In this document: one piece after another, positions 52,119 to 60,836 of the stretch | How positions within the stretch are numbered: the stretch's first letter is position 1 | How the letters are laid out: every line of letters begins with the position of its first letter | Source: Desulfomicrobium escambiense DSM 10707 | GTDB lineage: Bacteria; Desulfobacterota; Desulfovibrionia; Desulfovibrionales; Desulfomicrobiaceae | Direction of reading: 5' to 3' | DNA: 64,000 nucleotides | NCBI RefSeq assembly: GCF_000428825.1 | Contig: NZ_AUAR01000009.1 | Span: 62,001 to 126,000, forward strand | Notes under the pieces: generated by a model | What the model saw: the letters and a program-made list of their open reading frames with translations, nothing else | What the model was told of the DNA's origin: nothing | The model's database searches: none | Made by a program: the position numbers and the translations under genes

Positions 52119-52432
52119 TGTAGAAAGGGGTTTCTACGTCTCCGCCCCTTTCTACGGTACCTTTCTACAAGCAAAAACAGACTTGTAATCAATAGGTTAT
52201 GATTATGATGGTAGAAAGTGTAGAAAGGTTATGGAGGTTACTTGCCGCACGGGGATTTTTCCCGTGAGCCAGCACCGAGGTCATGGGGCTGAAAAATTCA
52301 TGAGTCAGGGGAAGTGACCCCGGAAACCTTTCTACCCTTTCTACGCTTCCGATGAAAACCGATTGAAACCAATGGGTTGCTGCGTAGAAAGTGGTTCCCG
52401 GGACATTCTACAGCGTAGAAAGGTCTTTCTAC
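52119..52432. repeat. Cluster of GTAGAAAG / CTTTCTAC repeats
   Basis: The octamer occurs about a dozen times in both orientations: GTAGAAA at 52120, 52211, 52220, 52384 and 52415, and the complement at about 52131, 52148, 52161, 52328, 52337 and 52425. Some pairs are tandem (nine bases apart) and some palindromic. Iteron-like; origin or multi-operator region. No gene lies here. Confidence 0.75.
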
Positions 52433-52470
52433 CGGAGGCTGTGCATCCTCCGCCGGATTCCGACGCCTCT

Positions 52471-52669
52471 GTAACTGTATTTCGTAAAAAATGCCTGTTT
52501 GTAATCATATTTTGAGTTGCAAATACGTTTTTTGAGGACCACCCCCCATTTTGACCCCTCACCCAGGCATCCCAAACAATTTTCTTGAAAACTGCTGATA
52601 ATGTAACTATATTTTTAACTCAAAGGCTCATAGTAATCATTTTTTGAGAAACGTAACGATTTTTTGAGG
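52471..52669. repeat. Two triads of GTAAcnATaTTTTGAG-like repeats before the fic gene
   Basis: Copies begin at 52471, 52501, 52521 and again at 52603, 52633, 52653. Both triads have the same internal spacing (30 then 20 bases), the second triad being 132 bases from the first. The region is AT-rich and ends two bases before the fic GTG/ATG. A regulator array or origin AT-rich part is likely. No gene lies between 52047 and 52673. Confidence 0.7.
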
Positions 52670-52673
52670 TGTG

Positions 52674-54182
52674 ATGACATTGGACACGACACAGAACCGG
52701 CTGGCAGGCTATGCGTTTCTGATAGAGCAATTCGACTTGAGAGCTTTGCCGAACTGGCACACGTCCTCAGTCAGCCCGACGGGGACGCTGCGCTCTACTA
52801 TTCAGGATGGGCAGGTGGAATCCGTCTACCCCCAGTCCTATTGGCCCGGAGACGGGACGGGAGACCATCTGGAGTTCGCCCTCAAGTACGACGGCGTGAA
52901 CCTTGGCATCCTGTCGGCCCTTTTCGACGTGGTCCCAGCAGACGAGATAGCGGCCTGGATCAGCTCGAAACCGACCGGGAAATACGCCCGCAGGATCTGG
53001 TTCCTGTATGAATTCCTGACCGGGCGGGAACTCCCGCTGCCGGATTTGACCAAGGGGAATTACATCGAGCTGCTCGAGCCGGACCGTTACTACACCGCAG
53101 CGCCCGGCCGTCGCATGCAGCGTCAGAGAGTCATCGACAATCTGCTTGGCGGGAATGATTTCTGTCCCATCATCCGGCGCACCGAAAAGCTCGCCGCCAT
53201 GGAAGGAATCGACCTGCAGAAACGGTGCGAAGAGGTCGTGACCTCCTATCCACCGGAGCTTCTCAGACGGGCACTAAGCTACCTGTATAACAAAGAGACC
53301 AAGTCCTCATTCGAGATCGAACACATCAAGCCGAGCGCCTCCCGGATAGAGAAATTCATCGGCTTGCTGGAGATGGCCGAGCACAAGGACTTTTGCGAGA
53401 AGCCTCTCCTGATCGACGTGCAGAACCGCATCGTCGATCCCCGATTTCGAGACACGGACTACCGGGCCAACCAGAACTACGTCGGTCAAACTATTTCCTA
53501 TCAGAAGCAGCTCGTTCACTATGTCTGCCCGAAGCCCGACGACCTCCCGGAACTGATGGCGGGACTACTCGCTGCCCATCAAGTGATGAAGGAGGGCGCG
53601 GTCCCCACCATTATCCATGCCGCCGCCATCTCCTACGGATTCGTCTTCATGCATCCCTTTGAGGACGGCAACGGCCGTATTCACCGGTTTCTCATTCACA
53701 ATATCCTGTTTCTGCGCGGCGAGATCCCGAAAGGGCTCATGTTCCCGGTCTCCGCCGCCATGCTGAAAAATCCGGCGCTTTACGATCACTCCCTGGAGGC
53801 GTTCTCAAACCCGCTGATGCGGCTGGTTGAATACGACTTGGACGATCTCGGCCAGATGACCGTGCCGGATGAGACCGGACCTCTGTACAGGTACATCGAC
53901 ATGACCGCTCAGGCGGAGGCGTTGTATGATTTCGTCAAGCTCACCATCGAGCACGAACTGGTGGAAGAACTCGATTTTCTGGCGAGTTACGACAAGACCA
54001 AGCAGGCCATTCAGGAGATCGTGGACATGCCTGACCGCCTCATTGATCTTTTTATCCAGCTCTGCCTGCAAAACAATGGTCGCCTTTCGGCGAGAAAGAG
54101 GGAATCGCATTTCGGGTTTCTGACCGATGACGAGTTGGCCGACATGGAAAATGCCGTCCGGGAAGGATACGCGAGGGACTGA
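52674..54182 (+). CDS. Fic-domain protein
   Basis: The 502-residue protein carries the canonical Fic motif HPFEDGNGRIHRF (about 327-339), predicted to transfer AMP or a similar group to a target hydroxyl. Upstream, SSFEIEHIKPS (near 211-221) matches the class II SxxxE inhibitory pattern, suggesting auto-inhibition. The long N-terminal domain (WPGDGTGDHLEFALKYDGVN) is not recognised. It is on the plus strand, opposite the phage operons, with GAGGTG before the ATG. It may be a moron defence or host-takeover factor; a 49-residue ORF follows. Confidence 0.88.
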   Translation: MTLDTTQNRLAGYAFLIEQFDLRALPNWHTSSVSPTGTLRSTIQDGQVESVYPQSYWPGDGTGDHLEFALKYDGVNLGILSALFDVVPADEIAAWISSKPTGKYARRIWFLYEFLTGRELPLPDLTKGNYIELLEPDRYYTAAPGRRMQRQRVIDNLLGGNDFCPIIRRTEKLAAMEGIDLQKRCEEVVTSYPPELLRRALSYLYNKETKSSFEIEHIKPSASRIEKFIGLLEMAEHKDFCEKPLLIDVQNRIVDPRFRDTDYRANQNYVGQTISYQKQLVHYVCPKPDDLPELMAGLLAAHQVMKEGAVPTIIHAAAISYGFVFMHPFEDGNGRIHRFLIHNILFLRGEIPKGLMFPVSAAMLKNPALYDHSLEAFSNPLMRLVEYDLDDLGQMTVPDETGPLYRYIDMTAQAEALYDFVKLTIEHELVEELDFLASYDKTKQAIQEIVDMPDRLIDLFIQLCLQNNGRLSARKRESHFGFLTDDELADMENAVREGYARD

Positions 54183-54206
54183 GCTTCAAAGCAATGGGGG
54201 TGTGAA

Positions 54207-54356
54207 ATGAAGAAAATCGATCAAAACGAGCAGAGCAAACACACTGTTGCACTCCAAGAAATTCTGGTCCTTGGCGAACGCCAGATCAAGGATGGCAAGG
54301 TTCAGCCAGCCGCAGAAATGATTAAGCGACTACGGGAGCGGCGGGCGACAACCTGA
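54207..54356 (+). CDS. Short ORF downstream of fic (49 aa), antitoxin-like composition
   Basis: ATG 54207 has a GGGGG-type site before it. The 49-residue product (MKKIDQNEQSKHTVALQEIL, then GERQIKDGKVQPAAEMIKRL) is helical, and the pattern GxxQIxxGxVxPxxEMxxxL recalls short antitoxin C-termini. It is 24 bases after the fic stop, so it may be a regulator or inhibitor of the Fic protein. This is tentative. Confidence 0.55.
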   Translation: MKKIDQNEQSKHTVALQEILVLGERQIKDGKVQPAAEMIKRLRERRATT

Positions 54357-54384
54357 AGAGGAAAAGCATCATTTGCCCCTCTTC
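54355..54384. terminator. Bidirectional terminator-like hairpin between convergent genes
   Basis: Inverted repeat GAAGAGG/CCTCTTC with a 16-base loop lies between the plus-strand short ORF and the minus-strand primase end, where a terminator is expected. Confidence 0.5.
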
Positions 54385-54389
54385 CCGGG

Positions 54390-57300
54390 TCATTCAATGC
54401 GGCGGATCGTGTAGAGTTTTGTGCCGTATCGCTTCTGGCCTATTTCAATCTCGAACCCTGCCCCCCGGATGGTCTCCAGATCATTCACCAGCCGCTGTGC
54501 GAATTGCCGGGATGAGTCCATCTCGAAACGCAGACCGAAATCCCGAGCGACTCGCTTGAGGGCCACGAACAGGTCCCGGGAAAGAACCTCCCGTAAACTT
54601 CCATCGTCTTCAAAGCGGATCTGATACCGCTGGACGAACTCCTGAACCGGGTCCGTCCGGCGGTCTCCGTAAACATCATGCGCATTGGTTTCGGTCGCGG
54701 TGCGCCATGCGTTGAACAGGGTCGCCAGCGCGGTGGCCGTATGGTTTGAATCCCGGGCCGTATCCCGGCTGGTCCGGTTGAGCGACTCGATTTGCCGGGC
54801 GAATGCCGGTGCCAACGCTTCCAGCCCCTGTTCCATCTCTTCACGGCTCGATCCGGCCAGCATCATCAGGTACATCAGGCTGAGATACTCATTGCAGCGG
54901 CGTTTGTCGTGGTTCCCCAGGGCCTCGTGCAACAGCTTCATGGCATGGCGTCTCATGCCGTCTCGCATCATCGCCAGCACCACCCGGGTCCGCTTCATGA
55001 TGACCGAAATGATGAGGTCACGATGCTGCTGGATGCCTGCGACAACCTCGGATTCGATGAAACAGTCATTGCCCTGGTTGGCGACATCGAAATTGATCAC
55101 AAAACTGCGTGACTGAACCTCCGAGAGCTCCCCGCACAGCGGCTCGATGCCGGTGGTGTTCAGCAGGCATTTGGTCCGCTCGGTGATGGTCTCGCTGTCG
55201 GTGCCGCTCTTGCGTTTCTCCTTGGCGATGCCGGTGATGCTGGTCAGCATGAAGGTGGTCAGATCCTCGGTCATCTGCTTGACCTCGATGTTGTCGAGGA
55301 CGATGAGCGGGTTCTGCGAGCCATCGGTGTAGTTCGCCGCGTCGGTGGCTTTCTTGTGCTGGGGCTCGCCGTAAAGCAGCGTCGACGTGATCTTGCTGGC
55401 GGTGGTCTTGCCCGATCCGGCCGAGCCCTCGAAGCGGGTCATGGGCCGCGTCCCGGCGAAGTCGATCAGCAGGAAACAGGAGAGCCAGGAAAGGATGAGA
55501 AAGCGATCTCCCTGCGGACAGGTCATGTTGCCCACCAGCAGATCGACCAGGAGCCGGTCCGCCTCTTCGAGGTCGGCGTCGGGCAGGAATTTCAGCGGCT
55601 TCATCTTCCGCGAGCCATCCAGGATGATGCCGTCCTCGTTACCGCCGTTCTTCATGATCTGAATTTCGTCCGGGGTGATCTTGGCGATCTCGTGCTCCGG
55701 ATTGTTCAGGTTGAAATAGACGGTGTAGGAAGCCACATCCGTATGCAGCCAGGAAAAATGGTCGCGCACCTGGCCACGGATCATGGCCAGGCTGGGCAGC
55801 ACCTCGAAAAATGTCCGTCCGCCGTTGGAGGTCGGCACCATGCCCGTGTGCTTGTAGAGCATGGCCGCGTAATGGCGCTTGCGGCCACGGTCCGGTGAAT
55901 CCATCCAGTAGATGGCGTTATCGAAATACATGAACGGCTCGCCCTGCAGGGTGTGAAAGAACTGGGCACCGTTGGCGGTGAACCAGTCGTAGGCGGCCTC
56001 GGCGGCCAGGGTGTAGTCGGGAGCGCCGTTCTCCAGTTCCGTGTCGATCAGCACCTCGTCGACCCTGGCGCGGCATGATCCGGGCATCGCGCCGGACATC
56101 CGCTTGGCCTTCTTCTTTTCATTACGGAACTCGACCTTGCGGTCCTTCTGGATGGCGCGGATCTGTTCCTTCAGGGTGGCCATGGAGACGCCACCACCGA
56201 TGCGCTCCTGCACCAGCTTCAGCAGGCGGGCCTGTTCCAACGGAGACTGCTCGGAAATCTCCCCCAGTATCGGTTCGAGCAGGCGGTTGCGTTCCTCTTC
56301 CTCAGCGCCCTCTGGCAGCGAGCGCACGCCGAACTCGATGGGCGTGCTGGCCTCGGCGAGCAGGCGTTCGAAATCCTCCCGGGTATGCCCGGCGGCAATG
56401 TAATCGTTGACGTCGATCTTGGCGGTGGCGAGAAGCACCTCGGCCGACTTGATTTCCTCGGCGGGACGTCCCGCCAGCAGCTTGGCCAGCTCCTTCGGCC
56501 CCACGCTCGCCGTCAGGCCGAAGCGTTCGGTCAGCTCCTGCCGGGCCGAGATCTGTGTCTCCGACAAGGGCAGCGTCACCAGGCGGGTGTCGATCTTGTG
56601 TTCGGCCAGGGTGCGGGCGGTTTGCAGCGCCCCCTTGAGACCGGCCTGGGAGAGTTCGTTGTCCTGGCAGATGTAGACGGTTTCGACGCCGCGCAGCTTG
56701 GGGATCAGGCGTTCCCAATCGGCGGCCCGGATGCGAACGGTGACCGGAGATACGGTGGGCAGGCCCAGTTGCATCAGCGCCAGACAATCGGTCACCCCCT
56801 CGGTGATGATCACCTTGCCGGGCCGGGCCAGCAGACAGTCCTCGTTGAACAGCAGCGCGTTGTTGATGAAGTCGGCGACGTAGGGCCGCTGGTGCTCGTC
56901 ATGAACCGGCAGTTTCTTGTATTTCCCTTGCTCCCAGCCCACGTCCGGGGTCCACGGCGTCTTGCGGCCGATCATGAACACCACTCGGCCACGGCTCCAG
57001 TAGGGAAAGACGATGCGGCGCTCGAAAAATGGCGTCAGGCCGTCCTGGCTGGTGGGACGGAAAGCGCCGGTGGCGGCGAGCTCCCGCTTGGAAAAACCGT
57101 CCTCACCCCCGGTCAGTTGGGCGACCGCGCCGGACGCGTTGTCCGCGTAGCCGATCAGGAGATCGTCGATGGTCTCCTCGCTAAGGGCGTATTTGGATTT
57201 CAGCCAGTCGAGGACCTCCGACGACTCCTTCAGCCTGGCGTGGTAAAGCCTGGCCAGCGAGGTCAGCGCGTCCTTGACCCGCAGTTCGAAGGTACGGTCG

Positions 57301-57692
57301 GCCTCCGTCTGGGCCAGACGCTCCTGGCTCAGGCCATAGCGCGACAGCGGCGGCAAGCCCGCCTTTTTGGCGAGATAGTCCCGGGCCTGACGGTGGCTGT
57401 CCGTCATCGGACCGGATTGCCCGGCGGTGACCGAGCCCGTCTGAATGAACTCAACGAGCTGCAGCACATCACCGCCGGCTCCGCAGCCGAAGCAGTACCA
57501 GCCCTGCTTGTCGAGCATCACGTGCAGCGACAGGCGCGACTGGCTCTGATGGTTGGGGCAGTCGCACATCAAGCGCTGGCCGGTCTCCTGGGTGATCCGT
57601 CCCGGCAGGAGTTCCCGGGCCACGTCACCGATGTCCATCTCGGTGACGAGCCGGTAATACTCCCTGACGTTATCCGTTCCGCCCATACTCAT
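54390..57692 (-). CDS. Phage primase-helicase (CHC2 zinc finger, Toprim, AAA ATPase)
   Basis: The 1100-residue protein starts with a DnaG-type zinc finger (CDCPNHQSQ with WYCFGCGAGGDV, residues 43-75). A Toprim part follows (KVIITEGVTDCLALMQLGLP; VETVYICQDNELSQAGLKG). The C-terminal third holds an AAA/helicase motor with the P-loop GSAGSGKTTASK (about 755-765) and LIVLDNIEVKQMTEDLTT. It makes primers and unwinds DNA in replication. Start ATG 57692 overlaps the RecD-like stop as ATGA. Confidence 0.88.
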   Translation of the reverse strand: MSMGGTDNVREYYRLVTEMDIGDVARELLPGRITQETGQRLMCDCPNHQSQSRLSLHVMLDKQGWYCFGCGAGGDVLQLVEFIQTGSVTAGQSGPMTDSHRQARDYLAKKAGLPPLSRYGLSQERLAQTEADRTFELRVKDALTSLARLYHARLKESSEVLDWLKSKYALSEETIDDLLIGYADNASGAVAQLTGGEDGFSKRELAATGAFRPTSQDGLTPFFERRIVFPYWSRGRVVFMIGRKTPWTPDVGWEQGKYKKLPVHDEHQRPYVADFINNALLFNEDCLLARPGKVIITEGVTDCLALMQLGLPTVSPVTVRIRAADWERLIPKLRGVETVYICQDNELSQAGLKGALQTARTLAEHKIDTRLVTLPLSETQISARQELTERFGLTASVGPKELAKLLAGRPAEEIKSAEVLLATAKIDVNDYIAAGHTREDFERLLAEASTPIEFGVRSLPEGAEEEERNRLLEPILGEISEQSPLEQARLLKLVQERIGGGVSMATLKEQIRAIQKDRKVEFRNEKKKAKRMSGAMPGSCRARVDEVLIDTELENGAPDYTLAAEAAYDWFTANGAQFFHTLQGEPFMYFDNAIYWMDSPDRGRKRHYAAMLYKHTGMVPTSNGGRTFFEVLPSLAMIRGQVRDHFSWLHTDVASYTVYFNLNNPEHEIAKITPDEIQIMKNGGNEDGIILDGSRKMKPLKFLPDADLEEADRLLVDLLVGNMTCPQGDRFLILSWLSCFLLIDFAGTRPMTRFEGSAGSGKTTASKITSTLLYGEPQHKKATDAANYTDGSQNPLIVLDNIEVKQMTEDLTTFMLTSITGIAKEKRKSGTDSETITERTKCLLNTTGIEPLCGELSEVQSRSFVINFDVANQGNDCFIESEVVAGIQQHRDLIISVIMKRTRVVLAMMRDGMRRHAMKLLHEALGNHDKRRCNEYLSLMYLMMLAGSSREEMEQGLEALAPAFARQIESLNRTSRDTARDSNHTATALATLFNAWRTATETNAHDVYGDRRTDPVQEFVQRYQIRFEDDGSLREVLSRDLFVALKRVARDFGLRFEMDSSRQFAQRLVNDLETIRGAGFEIEIGQKRYGTKLYTIRRIE

Positions 57693-59917
57693 TCGGCCTC
57701 CGCGACACGGGCGAAATCGGCATCCGCGTGCTGGGCGGCGTCCAGAAACAGGGGCAAAAAGGTCCGGCGGTCATCCACCTGGCAACGCTTGGCGCAGTTC
57801 TGGATGCCCCAATGGTCACCCAGGACAATGGCGGTGCGCCGGGCACGAGTCACCCCGGTGTAGAGCAGATTGCGGTGGTGCATGAAGGAATGCGCCTTGT
57901 GGACCACCAACACGGCGCAGGGGAACTCGGAGCCCTGGGTTTTGTGGATGGTGAGCGCATAGGCGAGCTGCAGGTCCTGAAGGTCGGGCGAACCCTTCTC
58001 CAGCTCCACCGGCATGCCGTCGAAGTCGATGACCAAGGTGCCGTTCGCGAGGACATCGACCACATAGCCGATGGCACCGTTCATCACGTTCAGGTCGTAA
58101 TTGTTCCGGGTCTGGATGACCTTGTCGTGCTTGAGAAACGGGGCGCGGCGTCCCATGGCGACCGGCGGCACCTCGGTGTTCCAGAGTTTGCGCTGGATGA
58201 GCCGCTGCAATTCCTCGTTCAGTTCCTTGGTGCCGAGCGGCCCCTTGTGGGTCGGCGTCAGCACCTGCACGTCCTTGATGATGTCGAACCCCAGGGCGTC
58301 GAGCCGCTCCTGAAACAGCTCCAGCAGGAACGAGCGTGCAGCCATCGGGTCGGTGAACTGATCCACCAGATACCAATCCCGGCATCCGGCCACCGACGCC
58401 TCGCTGGTCTTGCGCACCTCGCCCTTGAGAACGGCGGTGCAGTTCTCCTTGAGGACGCCAGCCTGGCGCACGACCTTGTCGAGGATGACCGTGGGGATGG
58501 CGCGTGTCTGAATCAGATCGCGCAGGATGTTTCCGGGTCCCACCGGCGGAAGCTGGTTGTGATCGCCGACCAGCAGCACCGTGGTCCGCGACAGGTCGAC
58601 CGCCTCGAACAGATGCCAGGCCAGCGGCACGTCGACCATCGAAAACTCGTCGACCACCAGGACGTCGGCATCGATGGGGTTCTCCTTGCTGCGGGAGAAG
58701 CCCTTGCCGTCATAGCCGAGCAGACGGTGAATGGTGGTGCCGCTGCGACCGCTGACTTCCTCCAGACGCTTGGCCGCCTTACCGGTCGGCGCGGCGAGCA
58801 CGACCTCCAGATCACTCTCCTCGCAGATGGTGTTGATGACCGAGATGGTGTAGCTCTTGCCAGAACCGGCTCCACCCGAGATCAAGCTGATGCTGTGCTT
58901 GAGTGCCGAGCGCACAGCTTCAAGCTGCTTCTCGTTCAGCGTCACCGCGCAGCGCCGAATCAGGGCGTCGAGTTTCTTGACGGACTGGAAATGAGGATTG
59001 GGTGTTTCGGCCTGGCCGAACAGCGAGGCCAGCTCCCGCTCCATACGGACGATCTCCGGCAGGGCGACTACAAAACGTCCGCCGTGGGAATCGCAGGCAA
59101 GCGCCTGTTCTTCGATGAGCACGTCGAGGGCGCTCTCGATGCGAACCCGGCTGTCCAGGGCATCCATGACCAGCAGCAGGTTGGCCTGGTCCACCAGATC
59201 CTCGTATTCGATCCAGCAGTGGCCATTGTCCAGGGCTTCACGGACGCAGAAATTCAACCCGGCCCGGATACGAGGGTTATGGTCCTTGGGGGTTCCCAGC
59301 TTGCGGGCGATCTTGTCGACCTTCTTGAAGCCGAATCCCCGGATCTCCCGAATGAGGATGTACGGGTCTTCCTTCAGGATATCGAGGCAGTTGCCGCCGA
59401 GTCTTTCGACCAGAGTGGTGACCTGATGATGGGTCAGACCGAATGCCGACAACCAGGCCATGACGGCGTTGACGCTGCGGTTCTTCAACCATTCGTCACG
59501 CAGCCGCCGGGCAGCATCCAAGGGCAGTCGGGCCTTGAGCGCAATGCGCTCGGGGTCGTTCAGAAGGGTTTTTTCAAAGGCGTCGCCGAAACTCTCGACG
59601 ATCAATCTGGCCTTGGCCGGACCAATGCCCTTGATCTCCGGATGGTTAGCCAGATAGTGGATCAGCCCCTCCGGGTCGAGTTCGAGGTCGTGCTCCATCC
59701 CGTCGACCTTGAACTGACGGCCGTATTTGGGATGGGTGGACCACGACCCGAGCAGGACCACAGGCTGATTTTCACGGGCGAACAAATTGCCCGCGAACTG
59801 GACTTCCTCACCGGTCGGGGTGAGCAGTCGGCCTGCGGAGAACTTGGGTCCGGCATAGTAAACGCGCTCTATTCTTCCCCGGAGTCGCGCCGGGTTACTC
59901 TCATTTCTTTTTGGCAT
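57689..59917 (-). CDS. RecD2-like SF1 helicase
   Basis: The 742-residue protein has RecD2-type features. The N-terminal part is RLRGRIERVYYAGPKFSAGR, with helix-hairpin-helix segments (HPEIKGIGPAKARLIVESFG; REIRGFGFKKVDKIARKLG). The motor follows: ISLISGGAGSGKSYTISVI (P-loop near 350), APTGKAAKRLEEVSG, VLVVDEFSMVD, LLVGDHNQLPPVGPGN and AYALTIHKTQGSEFPCAVLV, with GVTRARRTAIVLGD. It unwinds DNA 5'-3' in repair or replication. ATG 59917 follows GGAGG; a longer start is not supported. Confidence 0.9.
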   Translation of the reverse strand: MPKRNESNPARLRGRIERVYYAGPKFSAGRLLTPTGEEVQFAGNLFARENQPVVLLGSWSTHPKYGRQFKVDGMEHDLELDPEGLIHYLANHPEIKGIGPAKARLIVESFGDAFEKTLLNDPERIALKARLPLDAARRLRDEWLKNRSVNAVMAWLSAFGLTHHQVTTLVERLGGNCLDILKEDPYILIREIRGFGFKKVDKIARKLGTPKDHNPRIRAGLNFCVREALDNGHCWIEYEDLVDQANLLLVMDALDSRVRIESALDVLIEEQALACDSHGGRFVVALPEIVRMERELASLFGQAETPNPHFQSVKKLDALIRRCAVTLNEKQLEAVRSALKHSISLISGGAGSGKSYTISVINTICEESDLEVVLAAPTGKAAKRLEEVSGRSGTTIHRLLGYDGKGFSRSKENPIDADVLVVDEFSMVDVPLAWHLFEAVDLSRTTVLLVGDHNQLPPVGPGNILRDLIQTRAIPTVILDKVVRQAGVLKENCTAVLKGEVRKTSEASVAGCRDWYLVDQFTDPMAARSFLLELFQERLDALGFDIIKDVQVLTPTHKGPLGTKELNEELQRLIQRKLWNTEVPPVAMGRRAPFLKHDKVIQTRNNYDLNVMNGAIGYVVDVLANGTLVIDFDGMPVELEKGSPDLQDLQLAYALTIHKTQGSEFPCAVLVVHKAHSFMHHRNLLYTGVTRARRTAIVLGDHWGIQNCAKRCQVDDRRTFLPLFLDAAQHADADFARVAEAE

Positions 59918-60351
59918 CTCGCGATCCTCCGGTGAAAACGTGTCAGGTACTCCTCGACAAAACGGCAGGCGGCCTGCCGGTCCGAGCAGAAGTAGACGGG
60001 GACACCGAAGTCGACGACGATGGAGGCGACCGTTCCAATCAGCGCATGCGGGTGGGCATCGCTGCGGTAGCGGCCATCGACCAGATCGCGAAAGTTGCAC
60101 TCGACAACCACGCAGGCGGATTCGTAGGCGGAGAGCTTTTCCAGCTCGCGGTGGAACCGCTTTCGCCCCCGGATGACGGTGGAGACGAAATCCGTCAGGG
60201 ATTTGCGCTCCACCGCCACCCGTTCCTCGAGGCCGACCAGCGAGTAATCACCGGCGGGCAGCGCCTTGCGAACCGCCGAAACCTTGTCGCTATCGAAGCT
60301 GTAGGGCTCCTGTTCGCGGGTGTCGACGACAACGGTGATCCGGTCCATCAT
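59869..60351 (-). CDS. ERCC4/XPF-type nuclease
   Basis: The 160-residue protein carries the XPF/ERCC4 motif GDX(n)ERKX3D: VVVDTREQEPYSFDSD, ALPAGDYSLVGLEERVAVER and KSLTDFVSTVIRGRKRFHRE, the last giving the ERK...D site. XPF-type nucleases cut branched DNA. A lone domain of this size is typical of phages, which pair it with helicases. Its 3' end overlaps the RecD-like start by 49 bases. Start at ATG 60351 overlaps the DUF669 stop (TGATG). Confidence 0.9.
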   Translation of the reverse strand: MMDRITVVVDTREQEPYSFDSDKVSAVRKALPAGDYSLVGLEERVAVERKSLTDFVSTVIRGRKRFHRELEKLSAYESACVVVECNFRDLVDGRYRSDAHPHALIGTVASIVVDFGVPVYFCSDRQAACRFVEEYLTRFHRRIARCQKEMRVTRRDSGEE

Positions 60352-60824
60352 CAGAACGGGATCATGTCGTCCATCGCCGCGCCGGGAGCCCCGGCATCGT
60401 CGGCCATGACAATGCGACGGTTGAAGTAGATGTTCTCGTTTTCACCGCGAGTGCGCTTGGTCACCTCCAGCTTGATGTTCAGAAGCTGTTCGAGGTGGCC
60501 CGGCAGGTCGGAGAGCTTCTGAAGCTGCAGCCCGCAGGTGTAGAGGTCCTGCTTGAGCCACTTGATGTTCTCGTTGCTGGCCATGACGTTGTTGCGCCAG
60601 AGCAGACGGCCCTTGTGGGTCGGCGCAAGAATGCGCAGGGTCCACTTGAGCATGGGGTTGCCCGAGGTCTGGGCGCGGGTCAGTTCGACCCGGTCGACGT
60701 TGACCTGGTACTTGCCATCGGGCACGGCCTCGAACTCACGCTCCTCGACTTCGGCGGTTTCAAAGGCGTCGTCGAACTGCGCCAGGTCGAGGTTGCTGCC
60801 GGATTGGTTTTCGTAGTGTTCCAT
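60351..60824 (-). CDS. DUF669 family protein (probable ssDNA-binding)
   Basis: The 157-residue protein shows the DUF669 pattern: FDDAFETAEVEEREFEAVPD, GKYQVNVDRVELTRAQTSGN, PMLKWTLRILAPTHKGRLLW and LEVTKRTRGENENIYFNRRI. DUF669 proteins lie beside Sak4-like recombinases and are believed to bind ssDNA. It would coat ssDNA for the adjacent ATPase. RBS AAGGAG precedes the ATG. Confidence 0.85.
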   Translation of the reverse strand: MEHYENQSGSNLDLAQFDDAFETAEVEEREFEAVPDGKYQVNVDRVELTRAQTSGNPMLKWTLRILAPTHKGRLLWRNNVMASNENIKWLKQDLYTCGLQLQKLSDLPGHLEQLLNIKLEVTKRTRGENENIYFNRRIVMADDAGAPGAAMDDMIPF

Positions 60825-60836
60825 GGTCGGATCTCC

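Noticed and set aside
52671-52673. GTG as the fic start
   Set aside because: The adjacent ATG at 52674 has equal or better spacing from GAGG.
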